Below, in pieces: positions 24,845 through 34,171 of a DNA stretch of 64,000 nt. Location of the stretch: assembly GCF_052180245.1 (NCBI RefSeq), contig NZ_CP197474.1, forward strand, positions 2,108,001 to 2,172,000, read 5' to 3'. Each line of letters opens with the position of its first letter. The first letter of the stretch is position 1. The stretch comes from Parapusillimonas sp013416435 (lineage in GTDB: Bacteria > Pseudomonadota > Gammaproteobacteria > Burkholderiales > Burkholderiaceae_B). Under the pieces are notes generated by a model. The model had not been told where the DNA came from. It saw nothing but the letters and a program-made list of their open reading frames with translations, and made no database searches. The position numbers and the translations under genes were made by a program.

Positions 24845-27800
24845 ATGAAATGGCAGTTCTGGATCGATCGCGGCGGCACTTTTACGGACATCGTGGCGTA
24901 CAGTCCCGAAGGGGACATCCTGAGCTGCAAGATGCTTTCCGACAATCCGGAGCAGTATCGCGACGCGGCCGTCGCCGGCATCCGCCGGATACTCGGCGTC
25001 GCGCCTGGGGAACGCATACCGGCGGAACGCATCGACAGCGTCAAGATGGGAACGACGGTCGCAACCAATGCGCTGCTGGAACGCAAGGGCGAGCCGACCG
25101 TATTCGTCACGACCCGCGGATTTCGCGATGCGCTGCGCATCGCCTACCAGAACCGGCCGCGGCTCTTCGATCGCCACATCGTCTTGCCGGAGCAGCTGTA
25201 CGCCGGCGTCATCGAGGCCGATGGGCGGCTGGATGCGGAAGGCAAGGAACGGCAGGCGCTGGATCTCGACGCCCTGCGCGACGCTCTGAGGCAAGCTCAT
25301 GCCCAAGGGTTGCGGGCGGCAGCCATCGTATTCATGCACGCATGGATCAATCCGGCGCACGAGGCAATGGCGGCTAAGCTTGCACGCGAGATCGGCTTCA
25401 CGCAAGTGTCCGCCTCGCACGAAGTCAGTCCGTTGATCAAGTTCGTGTCGCGGGGCGACACGACGGTCGTGGACGCCTACCTGTCGCCCATATTGCGTCG
25501 CTATGTCGGCCAGGTGGCCGCGGAGCTGCCGGGCGTCCCGCTGCTGTTCATGCAATCCAGCGGCGGCCTGGCGCACGCCGATCGCTTTCGCGGCAAGGAC
25601 GCGATCCTCTCGGGGCCGGCCGGCGGCATCGTCGGCATGGCGCGAAGCAGCCAGCGCGCGGGTTTCGACAAAGTCATCGGCTTCGACATGGGCGGAACGT
25701 CCACCGACGTTTCCCATTTCGCCGGAGAGTTCGAGCGGGAGTTCGAGACCCAGGTCGCCGGCGTGCGCATGCGCGCGCCCATGATGCGCATTCATACCGT
25801 GGCCGCCGGTGGAGGCTCCATTCTGCATTTCGATGGCGCGCGCCTGCGCGTGGGGCCGGACTCGGCGGGCGCGAATCCCGGACCCGCCTGCTATCGCCGA
25901 GGCGGCCCGCTGGCCGTCACGGATTGCAACGTCATGCTGGGCAAGATCCAGCCGGACTTCTTTCCCCGTGTATTCGGGCCGCAGGCCGACCAGCCGCTGG
26001 ACGTCGACGCCGTGCGCCGTCAGTTCAGCGCCCTGGCGGATACCGTGACCCGCCAGACGGGCACGGTGATGTCGGCCGAGTCCTTGGCGGAGGGCTTCCT
26101 GTCCATCGCGGTCGGCAACATGGCCGAGGCAATAAAACGGATTTCCGTGCAGCAAGGGCACGATGTCACTCGCTACGCGTTGACCGTCTTTGGCGGTGCG
26201 GGCGGCCAGCATGCCTGCATGGTGGCCGACGCGCTGGGCATGACCCGCATCTTCTCGCATCCGTTGGCGGGCGTGTTGTCGGCCTATGGCATGGGACTGG
26301 CCGACCAGATCGAGATACGCCAGCAAACGGTGGAGAAACCGCTCGATGCCGGACTGCTCCCCGAGCTGGACGACCTGGTGGCCGCATTGTGGACGCAGGC
26401 GGCGGAAGGACTGGGGGAACGGCATGGCGGGGAAAGCGTCTTGCGAAAGGCGGCAAGGCTGCACTTGAAATACGAAGGGACGGACACGGCGCTGGAGGTC
26501 GATCTGGGCACCGACTTGCCGTCCATGCAGGCCGCGTTCGAACAGACTTATCGCCAGCGGTATTCCTTCCTGATGCCCGAGAAGCGCCTGGTCGTGGAAG
26601 CAATTTCCGTCGAGGCCAGCCTGGCGGCACCTGATGTTGCGGAACGACCGGCCCCGTCTGCCTTGCGCGCGGGCCTGCCCCAGCCAGGCGCGCGGCGCCC
26701 CATGTATTGCGCAGGGCAGTGGCATGAAACGCCCGTGTACGAGCGCGCCGCGCTGCAGGCCGGCGATGTCCTGGACGGGCCCGCCATCATCGCCGAGCCC
26801 AACCAGACGCTGGTGATCGAACCGGGCTGGCGGGCGCGGCTCGACGAGCGCGACCACTGGCTGCTGGAGCGTGTCGAACCACTTGGGGCGCGGAGCGATG
26901 TGGGGTCGGAAGTCAACCCCATCATGCTGGAAGTCTTCAACAATCTCTTCATGTCGATTGCCGAGCAGATGGGCGTGCGGCTGCAGAACACGTCATACTC
27001 GGTCAACATCAAGGAGCGCCTGGATTTCTCCTGCGCGGTGTTCGATGCCCAAGGCAATCTCATCGCCAATGCGCCGCACATGCCGGTGCATCTGGGCTCG
27101 ATGAGTGAGTCCATCAAGACCGTCATACGGGAAAATGCCGGCGCGATGCAGCCCGGCGATGCCTATGTGGTCAACGATCCCTACCACGGCGGCACCCACC
27201 TGCCGGACGTTACCGTGATCACGCCGGTATTCGATGCCGCGGGCAAATCCATATTGTTCTTCGTCGGTTCGCGTGGCCATCATGCCGACATCGGCGGCCT
27301 GACGCCGGGCTCGATGCCGCCCAATTCCCGCCGCGTGGACGAAGAGGGCGTGCTCTTCACGAACTTCCAGTTGGTCAGGCGAGGAGTGTTCCGGGAAGCC
27401 GAGGCCAGGGCCATACTGGGATCGGGTCCATGGCCTGCGCGCAATCCGGAGCAGAACCTGGCCGATATGCGCGCCCAGATCGCCGCCAACGAGAAGGGCG
27501 TGCAGGAGCTTTTGGCCATGTGCGAAGCGTTCGGACTGGACGTGGTCCAGGCCTATATGCAGCACGTGCAGGACAATGCCGAAGAATCCGTGCGCAAGGT
27601 GATCACACAACTGGCGGATGGCCGCTACGATTATCCGCTGGACAATGGCGCCCGGATAAAGGTGGCGATCACGGTGCATAAGCAGACGCGCAGCGCCACC
27701 ATCGATTTCACCGGCACGTCGGCGCAGCTGGACAACAACTTCAATGCGCCGGCGTCGATCGCGGTGGCTGCGGTGCTGTACGTGTTCCGCACGCTGGTCG

Positions 27801-28498
27801 AGGACGACATACCGCTCAATGCAGGCTGTCTCAAGCCGCTGGACATCATCGTGCCGCCCGCGTCCATGCTCAATCCGGACCCGCCGGCGGCGGTGGTCGC
27901 CGGCAATGTCGAAACCTCGATGTGCATCGTCAATGCGCTGTATGGCGCCTTGGGGGTGCTGGCGGCCAGCCAGGGCACCATGAACAACTTCACCTTCGGC
28001 AACGCGCGCTACCAGTACTACGAAACCATATCCGGCGGAACGGGCGCGGGGCCGGAACGCATCGGCCGGCCTTTCGAGCAAGCGGGAGGCTTTCCGGGTA
28101 CGTCGGTCGTGCAGGCACACATGACCAATTCCCGGCTCACCGATCCCGAAGTCCTGGAACTGCGTTTTCCGGTACTGCTGGAGTCTTATGAGATCCGGAC
28201 CGGCTCCGGAGGAAAAGGCCGTTGGCCCGGTGGCGACGGCGGCGTGCGCCGCATCAGGTTCCTCGAACCCATGACGGCGGCCATTCTGTCGAACAACCGC
28301 CGGCATGCTCCCTTCGGGCTGGCCGGGGGAATGCCCGGCGAAGTCGGCCGGAACCATGTCGAGCGAGCCGGCGGCGCCAGGGTGGAGCTCGGCCCGCAGG
28401 ACAGCATCGAGCTCGAAGCCGGCGACGTTTTCGTGATCGAGACGCCGGGCGGCGGAGGATATGGGACGCCGAGGGGTCAGACCCCGGATGGGGTCTGA
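24845..28498 (+). CDS. Fused hydantoinase A/B, 5-oxoprolinase-type
   Basis: A 1217-residue enzyme. Residues 1 to about 690 form the HyuA half (FWIDRGGTFTDIVAY, GTTVATNALLERKG, FDMGGTSTDVSHF: ATP-binding ASKHA motifs). About 695-1210 form the HyuB half (NPIMLEVFNNLFMSIAEQMG, NDPYHGGTHLPDVTV, VETPGGGGYG near the end). Such fusions are ATP-dependent 5-oxoprolinases or N-methylhydantoinases that open a lactam or imide ring. AGGAG precedes the ATG at 24845. The last residues RGQTPDGV and the TGA are encoded by a palindromic repeat. Confidence 0.94.
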   Translation: MKWQFWIDRGGTFTDIVAYSPEGDILSCKMLSDNPEQYRDAAVAGIRRILGVAPGERIPAERIDSVKMGTTVATNALLERKGEPTVFVTTRGFRDALRIAYQNRPRLFDRHIVLPEQLYAGVIEADGRLDAEGKERQALDLDALRDALRQAHAQGLRAAAIVFMHAWINPAHEAMAAKLAREIGFTQVSASHEVSPLIKFVSRGDTTVVDAYLSPILRRYVGQVAAELPGVPLLFMQSSGGLAHADRFRGKDAILSGPAGGIVGMARSSQRAGFDKVIGFDMGGTSTDVSHFAGEFEREFETQVAGVRMRAPMMRIHTVAAGGGSILHFDGARLRVGPDSAGANPGPACYRRGGPLAVTDCNVMLGKIQPDFFPRVFGPQADQPLDVDAVRRQFSALADTVTRQTGTVMSAESLAEGFLSIAVGNMAEAIKRISVQQGHDVTRYALTVFGGAGGQHACMVADALGMTRIFSHPLAGVLSAYGMGLADQIEIRQQTVEKPLDAGLLPELDDLVAALWTQAAEGLGERHGGESVLRKAARLHLKYEGTDTALEVDLGTDLPSMQAAFEQTYRQRYSFLMPEKRLVVEAISVEASLAAPDVAERPAPSALRAGLPQPGARRPMYCAGQWHETPVYERAALQAGDVLDGPAIIAEPNQTLVIEPGWRARLDERDHWLLERVEPLGARSDVGSEVNPIMLEVFNNLFMSIAEQMGVRLQNTSYSVNIKERLDFSCAVFDAQGNLIANAPHMPVHLGSMSESIKTVIRENAGAMQPGDAYVVNDPYHGGTHLPDVTVITPVFDAAGKSILFFVGSRGHHADIGGLTPGSMPPNSRRVDEEGVLFTNFQLVRRGVFREAEARAILGSGPWPARNPEQNLADMRAQIAANEKGVQELLAMCEAFGLDVVQAYMQHVQDNAEESVRKVITQLADGRYDYPLDNGARIKVAITVHKQTRSATIDFTGTSAQLDNNFNAPASIAVAAVLYVFRTLVEDDIPLNAGCLKPLDIIVPPASMLNPDPPAAVVAGNVETSMCIVNALYGALGVLAASQGTMNNFTFGNARYQYYETISGGTGAGPERIGRPFEQAGGFPGTSVVQAHMTNSRLTDPEVLELRFPVLLESYEIRTGSGGKGRWPGGDGGVRRIRFLEPMTAAILSNNRRHAPFGLAGGMPGEVGRNHVERAGGARVELGPQDSIELEAGDVFVIETPGGGGYGTPRGQTPDGV

Positions 28499-28594
28499 CC
28501 CCAACTTCTGCTTTATGGGGTCGGACCCCGTACGGGGTCCGAGCCCTCGGCCCTCTCCAGGAACGGGGTCAGACCCCATGCGGGGTCTGCCCCC
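28473..28594. repeat. Palindromic repeat cluster I (3 copies)
   Basis: Copies are 28473-28502, 28517-28546 and 28565-28594 in a tandem gap between the oxoprolinase-type gene and the M23 peptidase. The second has the centre G/C pair (tcGgac with gtcCga). The first supplies the stop codon of the upstream gene. Confidence 0.97.
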
Positions 28595-28653
28595 CTTCGG
28601 CTCGGCTCCGAGTACGTTATCATTCCCCGCTGTGGAACAAAAGTGTGTCAGGC

Positions 28654-29502
28654 ATGAGGCGATTCGGCTTAATTATTCTCGCAATCAGCATGTGTTTGCT
28701 TCCCCTGGCCACGCAGGCCCAGGGCTATATCGAACGCGTGCTTCATCGTCCGGTGCCCGGCGGGGTGGCGATCGTGGGGCTCGGGTCGGGCGCTGCGCCG
28801 CCCAAGGCCTATTTCAAGGGCGATGAGGTCATGGTGCTGCGCGAGGGCGCGGGGCAGTGGATTGCCGTCGTGGGACTGGATCTGAAGACGCCGAAAGGCA
28901 GCACGCAGCGCATCGTCGTGGATGGCGAGCAGGGACGGCGCGAGATTCCCTTCCAGGTGGGAAGCAAAGCCTACGCTTCCCAGCACATCAAGCTCAAGAA
29001 CAAAAGCCACGTGAATCCGGATCCGGAACAGACGCGGAGGTTCGAGCGCGAATACAAAGAGCAAATGGCGGCGTACGCCAGTTTCCGCAATACGGGTCCG
29101 AGCAACATCATCCTGGACAAACCGGTCGACGGCCGCCTGTCCAGCCCCTTCGGCCTGCGACGATTCTTCAACGGGGAAGAGCGGAATTCCCATTCCGGGC
29201 TGGACTTTGCCGTGCCGACGGGCACGCCGGTGAGGGCGCCCGCGGATGGCGTCGTCACCATCGTCGCCGACTATTTTTTCAACGGAAAAACGGTATTCCT
29301 TGATCACGGGCAGGGCTTCATCACGATGTATTGCCACTTGTCCGAGTTCCAGGTCGCTCCGGGCCAAGCGATCAAGCGCGGGCAGATCATCGGCAATGTA
29401 GGCGCAACCGGGCGCGCGACGGGACCGCATCTGCACTGGAATGTCAGCCTCAACAATGCCCGCGTCGATCCAGCCATTTTCATCAATGCCTTCAAGCCTT
29501 GA
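28654..29502 (+). CDS. M23 family zinc metallopeptidase
   Basis: A 282-residue exported peptidoglycan endopeptidase-like protein. A signal peptide (LIILAISMCLLPLATQAQG) is followed by an N-terminal beta domain and the LytM domain from about residue 165. The zinc ligands are intact: NSHSGLDFAVPTGTP (His and Asp) and TGPHLHWNV (HxH), with MYCHLS between. Unlike the NlpD-like protein at 7.3 kb, this copy should be catalytically active on cell-wall cross-links. The preceding 60 bp is non-repeat and may hold its promoter. Confidence 0.94.
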   Translation: MRRFGLIILAISMCLLPLATQAQGYIERVLHRPVPGGVAIVGLGSGAAPPKAYFKGDEVMVLREGAGQWIAVVGLDLKTPKGSTQRIVVDGEQGRREIPFQVGSKAYASQHIKLKNKSHVNPDPEQTRRFEREYKEQMAAYASFRNTGPSNIILDKPVDGRLSSPFGLRRFFNGEERNSHSGLDFAVPTGTPVRAPADGVVTIVADYFFNGKTVFLDHGQGFITMYCHLSEFQVAPGQAIKRGQIIGNVGATGRATGPHLHWNVSLNNARVDPAIFINAFKP

Positions 29503-29544
29503 AGCGGCTCTGCCGGCCTTGCGCCCGGAAGGCGCCGTGTCCTT

Positions 29545-30222
29545 ATGAGTTCTGCTTTTTTTCGAGGCCTGGCCGCCAGCCTGTCGATCGTGGTGGGCTA
29601 TGTGCCGGTCGCCATCTCCTTCGGCCTGGCGGCGATTTATGCCGGGTTCTCCGCGCCTCTGGCGGTACTGGTTTCGGTATTGGTCTATGCCGGCGCAAGC
29701 CAGTTCATCCTGCTGACCCTGGTGGCGGGCGGCGGTACGGCGGCCAGCGTCGTCGGCATCGTATTCCTCATGAATCTGCGCCACCTGTTCTACGGGCCCG
29801 CGCTGGCCAGCCGCCTGGGAAAACCCCGCCGCCTGCCCTTGCTGGCTTTGGCTTGGGGGCTGACGGATGAAGTATTCGCGACCGCGGTCAGCAGGCTGGA
29901 GCGGCAAACGGAAAAAGACCGCGAGGCCTGGTATATGGGCCTGCAACTGGGCGCCTACTCGTCCTGGGTGGGCGGAACGGCGGTCGGAGCCTTTTTTGGC
30001 CAGGACTGGATCAAGGATTCCGAGATCCTGATGCAGACATTGGGATTCGTGCTGCCCGCGTTGTTTTTCGCATTGCTGCTGGAGATCATGCCCTTGGTCA
30101 GCCGTGGCGTGTTGTGGGCGGCCGGTGCGGTTGCTGTGCTGGCCTTGCTGGTGCTGCCCGCATACGGCGCCATCATCGCGGGCATGCTGGCGGGCGCGCT
30201 CTATGCATCGAGGAGGTCCTGA
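29545..30222 (+). CDS. azlC: AzlC family branched-chain amino acid exporter subunit
   Basis: A 225-residue inner-membrane protein with about six hydrophobic segments. It has the AzlC features GYVPVAISFGLAAIYAGFS, YAGASQFILLTLVAGG and FLMNLRHLFYGPAL. With AzlD it forms a two-component exporter (YgaZH-type for valine; others for other branched amino acids). It is followed after 2 nt by azlD, with AGGAGG inside its own 3' end serving azlD. Confidence 0.95.
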   Translation: MSSAFFRGLAASLSIVVGYVPVAISFGLAAIYAGFSAPLAVLVSVLVYAGASQFILLTLVAGGGTAASVVGIVFLMNLRHLFYGPALASRLGKPRRLPLLALAWGLTDEVFATAVSRLERQTEKDREAWYMGLQLGAYSSWVGGTAVGAFFGQDWIKDSEILMQTLGFVLPALFFALLLEIMPLVSRGVLWAAGAVAVLALLVLPAYGAIIAGMLAGALYASRRS

Positions 30223-30224
30223 GA

Positions 30225-30569
30225 ATGTTGAGCGGCAACGAGCTTGTCTGGGTGATTGCCTTGAGTGGCGCCGCAACCCTGTTGATACGATGGCTGCCCA
30301 TGGTATGGCAAGCCCGCAATGCGGGGCGGCGCGAGCCCAACCAGCGCCTGCGCCGCTGCCTGGATGCCATCGGGCCGTCCGCCATCGTCGCGCTGCTCGC
30401 CGCTTCGTTCTGGGGCATGGTGGCGCCTCAACCGTCCGTGAAGGCGGTGCTGCCCATACTGTGCGGATTGGCCGGGGTTGCGCTGGGAAGGAAGGTGCTC
30501 AAGACCATCGCCTGGGCGACATTGAGCGGGGTGCTGGCGTACGGCCTGACCGTATGGGCCTTGGCCTAG
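30225..30569 (+). CDS. azlD: AzlD family transporter subunit
   Basis: A 114-residue membrane protein with four hydrophobic stretches, the small partner of AzlC. It has LIRWLPMVWQ near the N-terminus and RCLDAIGPSAIVALLAASF in the middle, both in family style. The ATG at 30225 follows AGGAGG by 8 nt. Its stop is 6 nt from the convergent spoT stop, the only convergent gap in the window without a palindromic repeat. Confidence 0.93.
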   Translation: MLSGNELVWVIALSGAATLLIRWLPMVWQARNAGRREPNQRLRRCLDAIGPSAIVALLAASFWGMVAPQPSVKAVLPILCGLAGVALGRKVLKTIAWATLSGVLAYGLTVWALA

Positions 30570-30575
30570 GGCCGG

Positions 30576-32846
30576 CTAGCCTTTGATGCGCACGATCTTC
30601 TGCACCTGCGGCACGTGCCGGATTGCGCGGATGACTTGAGCCAGATGCTTGCGGCTGTCGACCTGGATGGTCAGGTGCAGCAGCGAGCTTGCCGATGCGT
30701 CGTCCTGCATGGTCAGGTGCATGATGTTCGAATCGGCTTCCGTGATCTCGGCCGCGATGCGCCCCAGCACGCCGCGCTCGTTCAGCACCGTGATGTCCAG
30801 CCGGGTGGACAGATGGCGCGCGGTATTGATGTCCCAGGCGACCGGAATCCAGCGCTCGGGCTCGCGTGCGCGCTGGCGCTGCGCGACCGCGCATTCTTCC
30901 ATGTGCACCACCAGGCCGTGGCCCAGGCGGATGCCGCCGATGATGGCGTCGCCGGGCAGCGGGCCGCAGCAAGGAGCCAGCTGGACCGCCTGGCCCTCGT
31001 TGCCATGAATGAGTATGGGGGTATTGGCGGTTGAGGTGATTTCATCGACCGCGGCGGCGGTGGTGGCGACCAGGTTGTTTTCGGGCGCGAAGCGCCGGGC
31101 AACCACGGCAGCCAGGCGCTTGCCGAGCCCGATGTCCGCCAGGATTTCATCGCGTGAACTGGCGCCGGAGCCTTTGGCGAGCTTCTCCCATTCGGGGTCG
31201 TCATCCGCAGGGTGGGGCAGGCGCAATTCGTCGAAGGCCTGATTGAGCAGGCGCTGGCCGAAGGCAACGGACTCTTCGTACTTGACCGTACGCAGGTAGT
31301 GGCGGATTTCCGAACGCGCCCGCCCGGTGCGCACATAGTTTAGCCATTGCGCGCTGGGCCGGGAGGCGGGCGACGTGACGATTTCGACGGCGTCACCGCT
31401 TTTCAGTTCGGTGCGCAGCGGCGCGAATTCGCCATTGATCTTGGCGGCGACCGCCTGGTTGCCGATGTCGGTATGGATGGTGTAGGCGAAATCGACCGGC
31501 GTCGCTCCGCGCGGCAGGGACAGTATCTTGCCCTGCGGCGTGAACACATAGACGGCATCGGGGAACAGGTCGACCTTGACGTGTTCCAGGAATTCGCCGG
31601 AATCGCCGGTCTGGCTCTGGATGTCGAGCAAGGACTGCAGCCATTGATGGGTGCGTTTCTGGAGGTCGTTGAGCGTGACGTCGTCGTCCTTGTACAGCCA
31701 GTGCGAGGCGACGCCTTCTTCAGCGATATGGTCCATGTCGCGCGTGCGGAACTGGAACTCGACCGGTGTGCCGTATGGACCCACCAGCGTGGTGTGCAGC
31801 GACTGGTAGCCATTGAGCTTGGGAATGGCGATGTAGTCCTTGAACTTCCCGGGCACGGGGCGGTACAGCTGGTGCAGCGTGCCGAGCGCCAGATAGCATT
31901 CGGGCAGCGTGTGCACGATGACCCGGAAGCCGTAGATGTCGAGGACATCGGAAAATGACTTCTTTTGCTCGGTCATTTTCGTGTAGATGCTATACAGCGA
32001 TTTTTCCCGTCCGCTGACTTCGGCCTCGATGCCGGCGGCGGGCAGCGCGACCCGCACGGCGTCCGAAATCTTGCTGAGCACTTCGCGACGATTGCCGCGC
32101 GCGGCCATGAGCGCTTTATGCAGGACTTCGTATCGGTTCGGATAGATCGCCTTGAAACAGAGGTCCTGCAACTCGCGGAACAGCGCGTTGAGCCCGAGCC
32201 GATGCGCGATCGGCGTGTAGATCTCCAGCGTTTCGCGTGCAATGCGCCGCCGCTTTTCGGGGCTGACCGCGCCCAGCGTGCGCATGTTGTGCAAGCGATC
32301 GGCCAACTTGATCAGAATAACGCGGACGTCGCGGGCCATGGCCAGCAGCATCTTGCGGAAGCTTTCCGCCTGTTGTTCCGCCTTGGTCGCGAACTCGAGG
32401 CGGTCCAGCTTGGACAGGCCGTCGACGATTTCCGAGACATCGGCGCCGAATTTCTCGGCGAGCTCCTGCTTGGTGACTCCCTGGTCTTCGATGACGTCAT
32501 GCAGCAGGGCGGCCATCAGCGAATCGGCGTCGAGCTTCCAGCCGGCGCAGATCTCTGTAACGGTGATCGGATGAGAAATATAGGGCTCGCCGCTGGCGCG
32601 GAATTGCCCGAGATGGGCCTGATCGGCAAAGCGATAGGCTTCTTTGATGCGTTCGACGTCTTTGGGATCGAGATAGCGGCTGACGATCTGTGTCAGCGGC
32701 GCCAGCGACGCAATGGTGTTCGGACTGGCTTCGATCGCGGCAGCGGGACTGGCGTTCTTGGATGGCTTGCGCCGGCGCAGGCGAGGACCCTTCTTGAGTA
32801 CCGCCAAGAGCCCGGAGGATGCACCGCGAAGACTGGAGAACGCCAT
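30576..32846 (-). CDS. spoT: Bifunctional (p)ppGpp synthetase/hydrolase SpoT
   Basis: A 756-residue stringent-response enzyme. The HD hydrolase domain is intact (residues about 70-200, with LLHDVIEDQG and KLADRLHNMRTL). The synthetase domain has DIYGFRVIV and GKFKDYIAIPKLNGYQSLHT; the basic KFKD motif is that of bifunctional enzymes rather than the acidic loop of RelA. TGS (about 428-490) and C-terminal ACT (about 685-755) regulatory domains follow. The order gmk-rpoZ-spoT on one strand is conserved in proteobacteria. Confidence 0.97.
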   Translation of the reverse strand: MAFSSLRGASSGLLAVLKKGPRLRRRKPSKNASPAAAIEASPNTIASLAPLTQIVSRYLDPKDVERIKEAYRFADQAHLGQFRASGEPYISHPITVTEICAGWKLDADSLMAALLHDVIEDQGVTKQELAEKFGADVSEIVDGLSKLDRLEFATKAEQQAESFRKMLLAMARDVRVILIKLADRLHNMRTLGAVSPEKRRRIARETLEIYTPIAHRLGLNALFRELQDLCFKAIYPNRYEVLHKALMAARGNRREVLSKISDAVRVALPAAGIEAEVSGREKSLYSIYTKMTEQKKSFSDVLDIYGFRVIVHTLPECYLALGTLHQLYRPVPGKFKDYIAIPKLNGYQSLHTTLVGPYGTPVEFQFRTRDMDHIAEEGVASHWLYKDDDVTLNDLQKRTHQWLQSLLDIQSQTGDSGEFLEHVKVDLFPDAVYVFTPQGKILSLPRGATPVDFAYTIHTDIGNQAVAAKINGEFAPLRTELKSGDAVEIVTSPASRPSAQWLNYVRTGRARSEIRHYLRTVKYEESVAFGQRLLNQAFDELRLPHPADDDPEWEKLAKGSGASSRDEILADIGLGKRLAAVVARRFAPENNLVATTAAAVDEITSTANTPILIHGNEGQAVQLAPCCGPLPGDAIIGGIRLGHGLVVHMEECAVAQRQRAREPERWIPVAWDINTARHLSTRLDITVLNERGVLGRIAAEITEADSNIMHLTMQDDASASSLLHLTIQVDSRKHLAQVIRAIRHVPQVQKIVRIKG

Positions 32847-32862
32847 TGCTGCCCCGGCGAGA

Positions 32863-33066
32863 TCAGGTTGGCACTTTGCGCAGCATTTCCAGGCCGGTCA
32901 CACCGGCGGCGATTTCACGCAGGGCGGTGACGGTCGGCTTGTCTTTGGTTTCCAGCCTGGGCTCATGACCTTGCGCCAGTTCCCGGGCGCGATAGGTGGC
33001 GGCCAGAGTGAGATTGAACCGGTTGGGGATTTTGTCCAGACAGTCTTCGACAGTGATGCGGGCCAT
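32863..33066 (-). CDS. rpoZ: RNA polymerase omega subunit
   Basis: A 67-residue protein with the omega motif ARITVEDCLDKIPNRFNLTL and KPTVTALREIAAG. Omega assists beta' folding and forms part of the ppGpp site of RNA polymerase, which fits its place between gmk and spoT. It starts 33 nt after the gmk stop and ends 16 nt before spoT. Confidence 0.97.
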   Translation of the reverse strand: MARITVEDCLDKIPNRFNLTLAATYRARELAQGHEPRLETKDKPTVTALREIAAGVTGLEMLRKVPT

Positions 33067-33099
33067 TTTTTACCTATGAATCCGAGAAGTTAGGGAATT

Positions 33100-33735
33100 T
33101 CAAGCAACAGTCTTGCTGATGCCGAGTTGAGAAAAGAGGTCGGCATTGCGCGCAGCCTGGGTGCCGTAGCGCAAGCGGGTTGCCGCAACGATTTGCCCCA
33201 GCTGCAGGAGCGCAGTGCTAAAGTCTTGATTAATAATAACATATTGACACTCTGACGCATGCGACATCTCGCTTCCGGCGGCCAGCAGCCGGCGTGCAAT
33301 GACGGTGGGCGCATCCTGCCCGCGCTTGGTCAGGCGCGTTTCCAGCGCTTCGATCGAGGGCGGCAGTATGAATACGCCGATGGCTTCGGGATGATGCCGG
33401 CGCACTTGGCGTGCGCCTTGCCAGTCTATTTCCAGAAGCACGTCTTTGCCTTCGCTCATGGCTTGTTCCACGCGGTCGCGCGGCGTGCCATAGAAATTGC
33501 CATGCACTTCGGCCCATTCGAGCAGGGCGTCGTCATCGCGCAGCGTCTGGAATGCTTCGTGGGTCACGAACCGATAGTGCTTGTCGTGTTCCTCGCCGGG
33601 CCGGGGCGTGCGCGTCGTGCACGAAATGGAGAGAACCAACGATGGATCCTGCGCCAGCAGGGCGTTCACCAGGCTGGATTTTCCCGCGCCGCTGGGTGCG
33701 ACGATCATGAATATATTGCCAGAATAAGACGACAT
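33100..33735 (-). CDS. gmk: Guanylate kinase
   Basis: A 211-residue kinase converting GMP to GDP. The P-loop is APSGAGKSS, and the GMP-binding region has SCTTRTPRPGEEHDKHYRFV. Full length. First gene of the gmk-rpoZ-spoT cluster, linking guanine nucleotide supply with ppGpp metabolism. A strong hairpin lies 20 nt upstream of its start. Confidence 0.97.
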   Translation of the reverse strand: MSSYSGNIFMIVAPSGAGKSSLVNALLAQDPSLVLSISCTTRTPRPGEEHDKHYRFVTHEAFQTLRDDDALLEWAEVHGNFYGTPRDRVEQAMSEGKDVLLEIDWQGARQVRRHHPEAIGVFILPPSIEALETRLTKRGQDAPTVIARRLLAAGSEMSHASECQYVIINQDFSTALLQLGQIVAATRLRYGTQAARNADLFSQLGISKTVA

Positions 33736-33755
33736 AGGGCTGATTGATCACTACA

Positions 33756-33788
33756 AGAGTGGCAAGGATAGCAAATCCTTGCCACTCT
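33756..33788. other. Strong 14-bp hairpin between two minus-strand genes
   Basis: AGAGTGGCAAGGAT and its exact complement ATCCTTGCCACTCT flank a 5-nt loop. It sits between the stop of the small unknown gene (33815) and the gmk start (33735). No long U-run follows on the minus strand, so it may be a weak terminator of the upstream pair, an mRNA 3' stabiliser or a gmk leader structure. Confidence 0.7.
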
Positions 33789-33814
33789 CACCGAAAATTC
33801 TTCTTTTGAAGCGC

Positions 33815-34171
33815 TCAGTTCAAGCGTTGCGGCGACGCAGAGCCCCCATCCAGGATCTCCTGGCCGAGTTCCTCGAGGGCGCTCAGGTAGGCTTTCTCAT
33901 TGCCGCACAGGAAAATCGCGGCATCTCCCTGGTTCATGTTGAAGGCGATATCCTGGATCTGATCACGGGCTTCGGCCGGGTAGCTGATGGCTGTCACGTG
34001 CACATCCCCGTCTTCTTCGAACTGCTGCTGCGGAACGAAATCGGCCACGAGGTTGATGTCGGGCGGGCTGACGACGACATAGGCCCGGAACTGAAGGTCT
34101 TCCATGGTGACGTCCAGCACGACGCCGTGTTCCAGGGTGTCGACGATGCGGCTAAGAGGAATGGTGCTCAT
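33815..34171 (-). CDS. Small acidic protein of unknown function
   Basis: A 118-residue acidic protein that I do not recognise. It begins MSTIPLSRIVDTLEHGVVLD and contains a central beta-like stretch (FRAYVVVSPPDINLVADFVP). The ATG at 34171 sits 20 nt inside the 3' end of the upstream methyltransferase gene, so the pair is probably translationally coupled. No signal peptide or membrane segment is seen. The 54 residues encoded upstream of 34171 in this frame overlap the methyltransferase and are rejected. Confidence 0.75.
   Translation of the reverse strand: MSTIPLSRIVDTLEHGVVLDVTMEDLQFRAYVVVSPPDINLVADFVPQQQFEEDGDVHVTAISYPAEARDQIQDIAFNMNQGDAAIFLCGNEKAYLSALEELGQEILDGGSASPQRLN

Noticed and set aside
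24824..26857. 677-codon open frame antisense to the hydantoinase fusion
   Set aside because: Shadow of a long high-GC gene; no recognisable domain, while the plus strand carries all HyuA motifs.
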